The notes under the pieces were generated by a model that saw only the letters and a program-made list of their open reading frames with translations, searched no databases and was not told where the DNA came from. Shown piece after piece: positions 5,119-5,619 of a stretch of DNA of 5,619 nucleotides. The stretch is from Gammaproteobacteria bacterium (GTDB taxonomy: Bacteria; Pseudomonadota; Gammaproteobacteria; Pseudomonadales; Azotimanducaceae_A): assembly GCA_002714125.1 (NCBI GenBank), contig PAWP01000072.1, positions 3,249 through 8,867 on the forward strand. The letters run 5' to 3'. The translations under genes and the position numbers were made by a program. The stretch's first letter is position 1, and every line of letters begins with the position of its first letter.

Positions 5119-5619
5119 ATGTCAGATGACGCCCAAACAGTAGTGGGGGACGATGACAGCCTGGCGCATAAGTACCGGAGGCTAATAGACGTTGGCCGGG
5201 CACTTTCTGCCGAAAAGGACATCAACAGCCTGCTCGAGCGGATTCTCCGTGAAGCGAAGACCATGTTGAGCGCTGATGCGGGTTCGCTCTATCTGCGCAC
5301 CCCTGAAAACACGCTCATGTTCGCCATTGTGCTAAACGACACGTTGGGTATTGCCCAAGGTGGTAACAACACGCCTGTGACCGCGCCGTTCAAGGAAATA
5401 CCCATTGAGTTGCCTGACGGTGGTCTCAACATGACGAACATCGCTACGCGCTGCGCGATTACCTGCAAGACCATAAACATTTCGGATCTGGCAACTGCAG
5501 GTGATGTGGATGCACAGGGTGCAAAGGACTTTGATGACTCCACCGGGTACAACTCGAAGTCATTCTTGACAGTGCCGCTGCAGAACTTCTCGCAGGACTC
5601 GATCGGAGTTTTGCAACTG
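5119..5619 (+). CDS. GAF-domain signalling protein, N-terminal part (truncated by window end)
   Basis: The 167 visible residues begin a cytoplasmic sensor or signalling protein that continues past the window. An acidic start (MSDDAQTVVGDDDS) leads to a helix, YRRLIDVGRALSAEKDINSL (19-38), and a GAF domain: LLERILREAKTMLSADAGSL (38-57), YLR with a following strand, a polar loop at about 78-105, ISDLA (121-125), FDDSTGYNSKSFLTVPLQNF (138-157), and IGVLQL at the edge. The segment from FDDSTGY through SFLTVPL to IGVLQL is typical of GAF domains placed before HD-GYP, GGDEF, adenylate cyclase or kinase output domains. The output domain is not in view, so the activity cannot be named. There is no signal peptide or membrane segment. 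The ATG at 5119 is preferred. An in-frame TTG at 5086 would place the ribosome motif inside the gene, and the ATG at 5105 is in another frame that soon stops. A link to the transporter is not shown. Confidence 0.85.
   Translation, partial: MSDDAQTVVGDDDSLAHKYRRLIDVGRALSAEKDINSLLERILREAKTMLSADAGSLYLRTPENTLMFAIVLNDTLGIAQGGNNTPVTAPFKEIPIELPDGGLNMTNIATRCAITCKTINISDLATAGDVDAQGAKDFDDSTGYNSKSFLTVPLQNFSQDSIGVLQL

Noticed and set aside
5105..5143. ATG at 5105 as the start of the last gene
   Set aside because: It lies one base after the ribosome motif, in a frame that stops after 12 codons. The GAF frame starts at 5119.
1..5619. Mobile elements, CRISPR arrays, tRNA or rRNA genes
   Set aside because: No transposase, terminal repeats, spaced direct repeats or tRNA-like cloverleaf segments were seen on reading through the window.

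Overview
The window reads as a bacterial chromosome segment, probably from a gammaproteobacterium. It is moderately GC-rich by eye, with tightly packed genes that all face the + strand. The lineage is inferred from the style of the lipoprotein, metallo-hydrolase and transporter genes. No rRNA, tRNA or taxon-specific marker is present to fix it.

Layout. Positions 1-315 hold at most the tail of an unidentified upstream gene, a perfect hairpin at 116-136 and an intergenic stretch. A glyoxalase II-like metallo-beta-lactamase-fold hydrolase follows at 316-981. After a 260-base gap comes the core of the window, a four-gene transporter operon. It encodes a T-component lipoprotein (tatT, 1242-2105), a periplasmic TRAP solute-binding protein (tatP, 2105-3124), a small membrane subunit (tatQ, about 3274-3753) and a large membrane permease (tatM, 3753-5036). 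A GAF-domain signalling protein begins at 5119 and runs off the right edge.

How the genes work together. This is a TPAT (TPR-protein-associated TRAP) transporter, the type first characterised structurally from the Treponema pallidum proteins Tp0956, Tp0957 and Tp0958. By family knowledge, TatT is a lipid-anchored helical scaffold that binds TatP, TatP captures a solute in the periplasm, and TatQ with TatM imports it using an ion gradient. The ligand is unknown. In this TatP the position that normally holds the carboxylate-binding arginine of TRAP binding proteins appears to be tryptophan, which argues against an ordinary organic-acid substrate. tatT/tatP and tatQ/tatM each overlap by one base, which suggests translational coupling.

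Less explained structure. A 65-codon reading frame (1048-1245) with a good Shine-Dalgarno sequence overlaps the tatT start by four bases as ATGA, and could be a leader gene coupled to tatT. A 14-base perfect palindrome nested inside a second inverted repeat lies in the tatP-tatQ gap. It could set the ratio of binding protein to membrane subunits. No mobile element, CRISPR array or RNA gene was seen.
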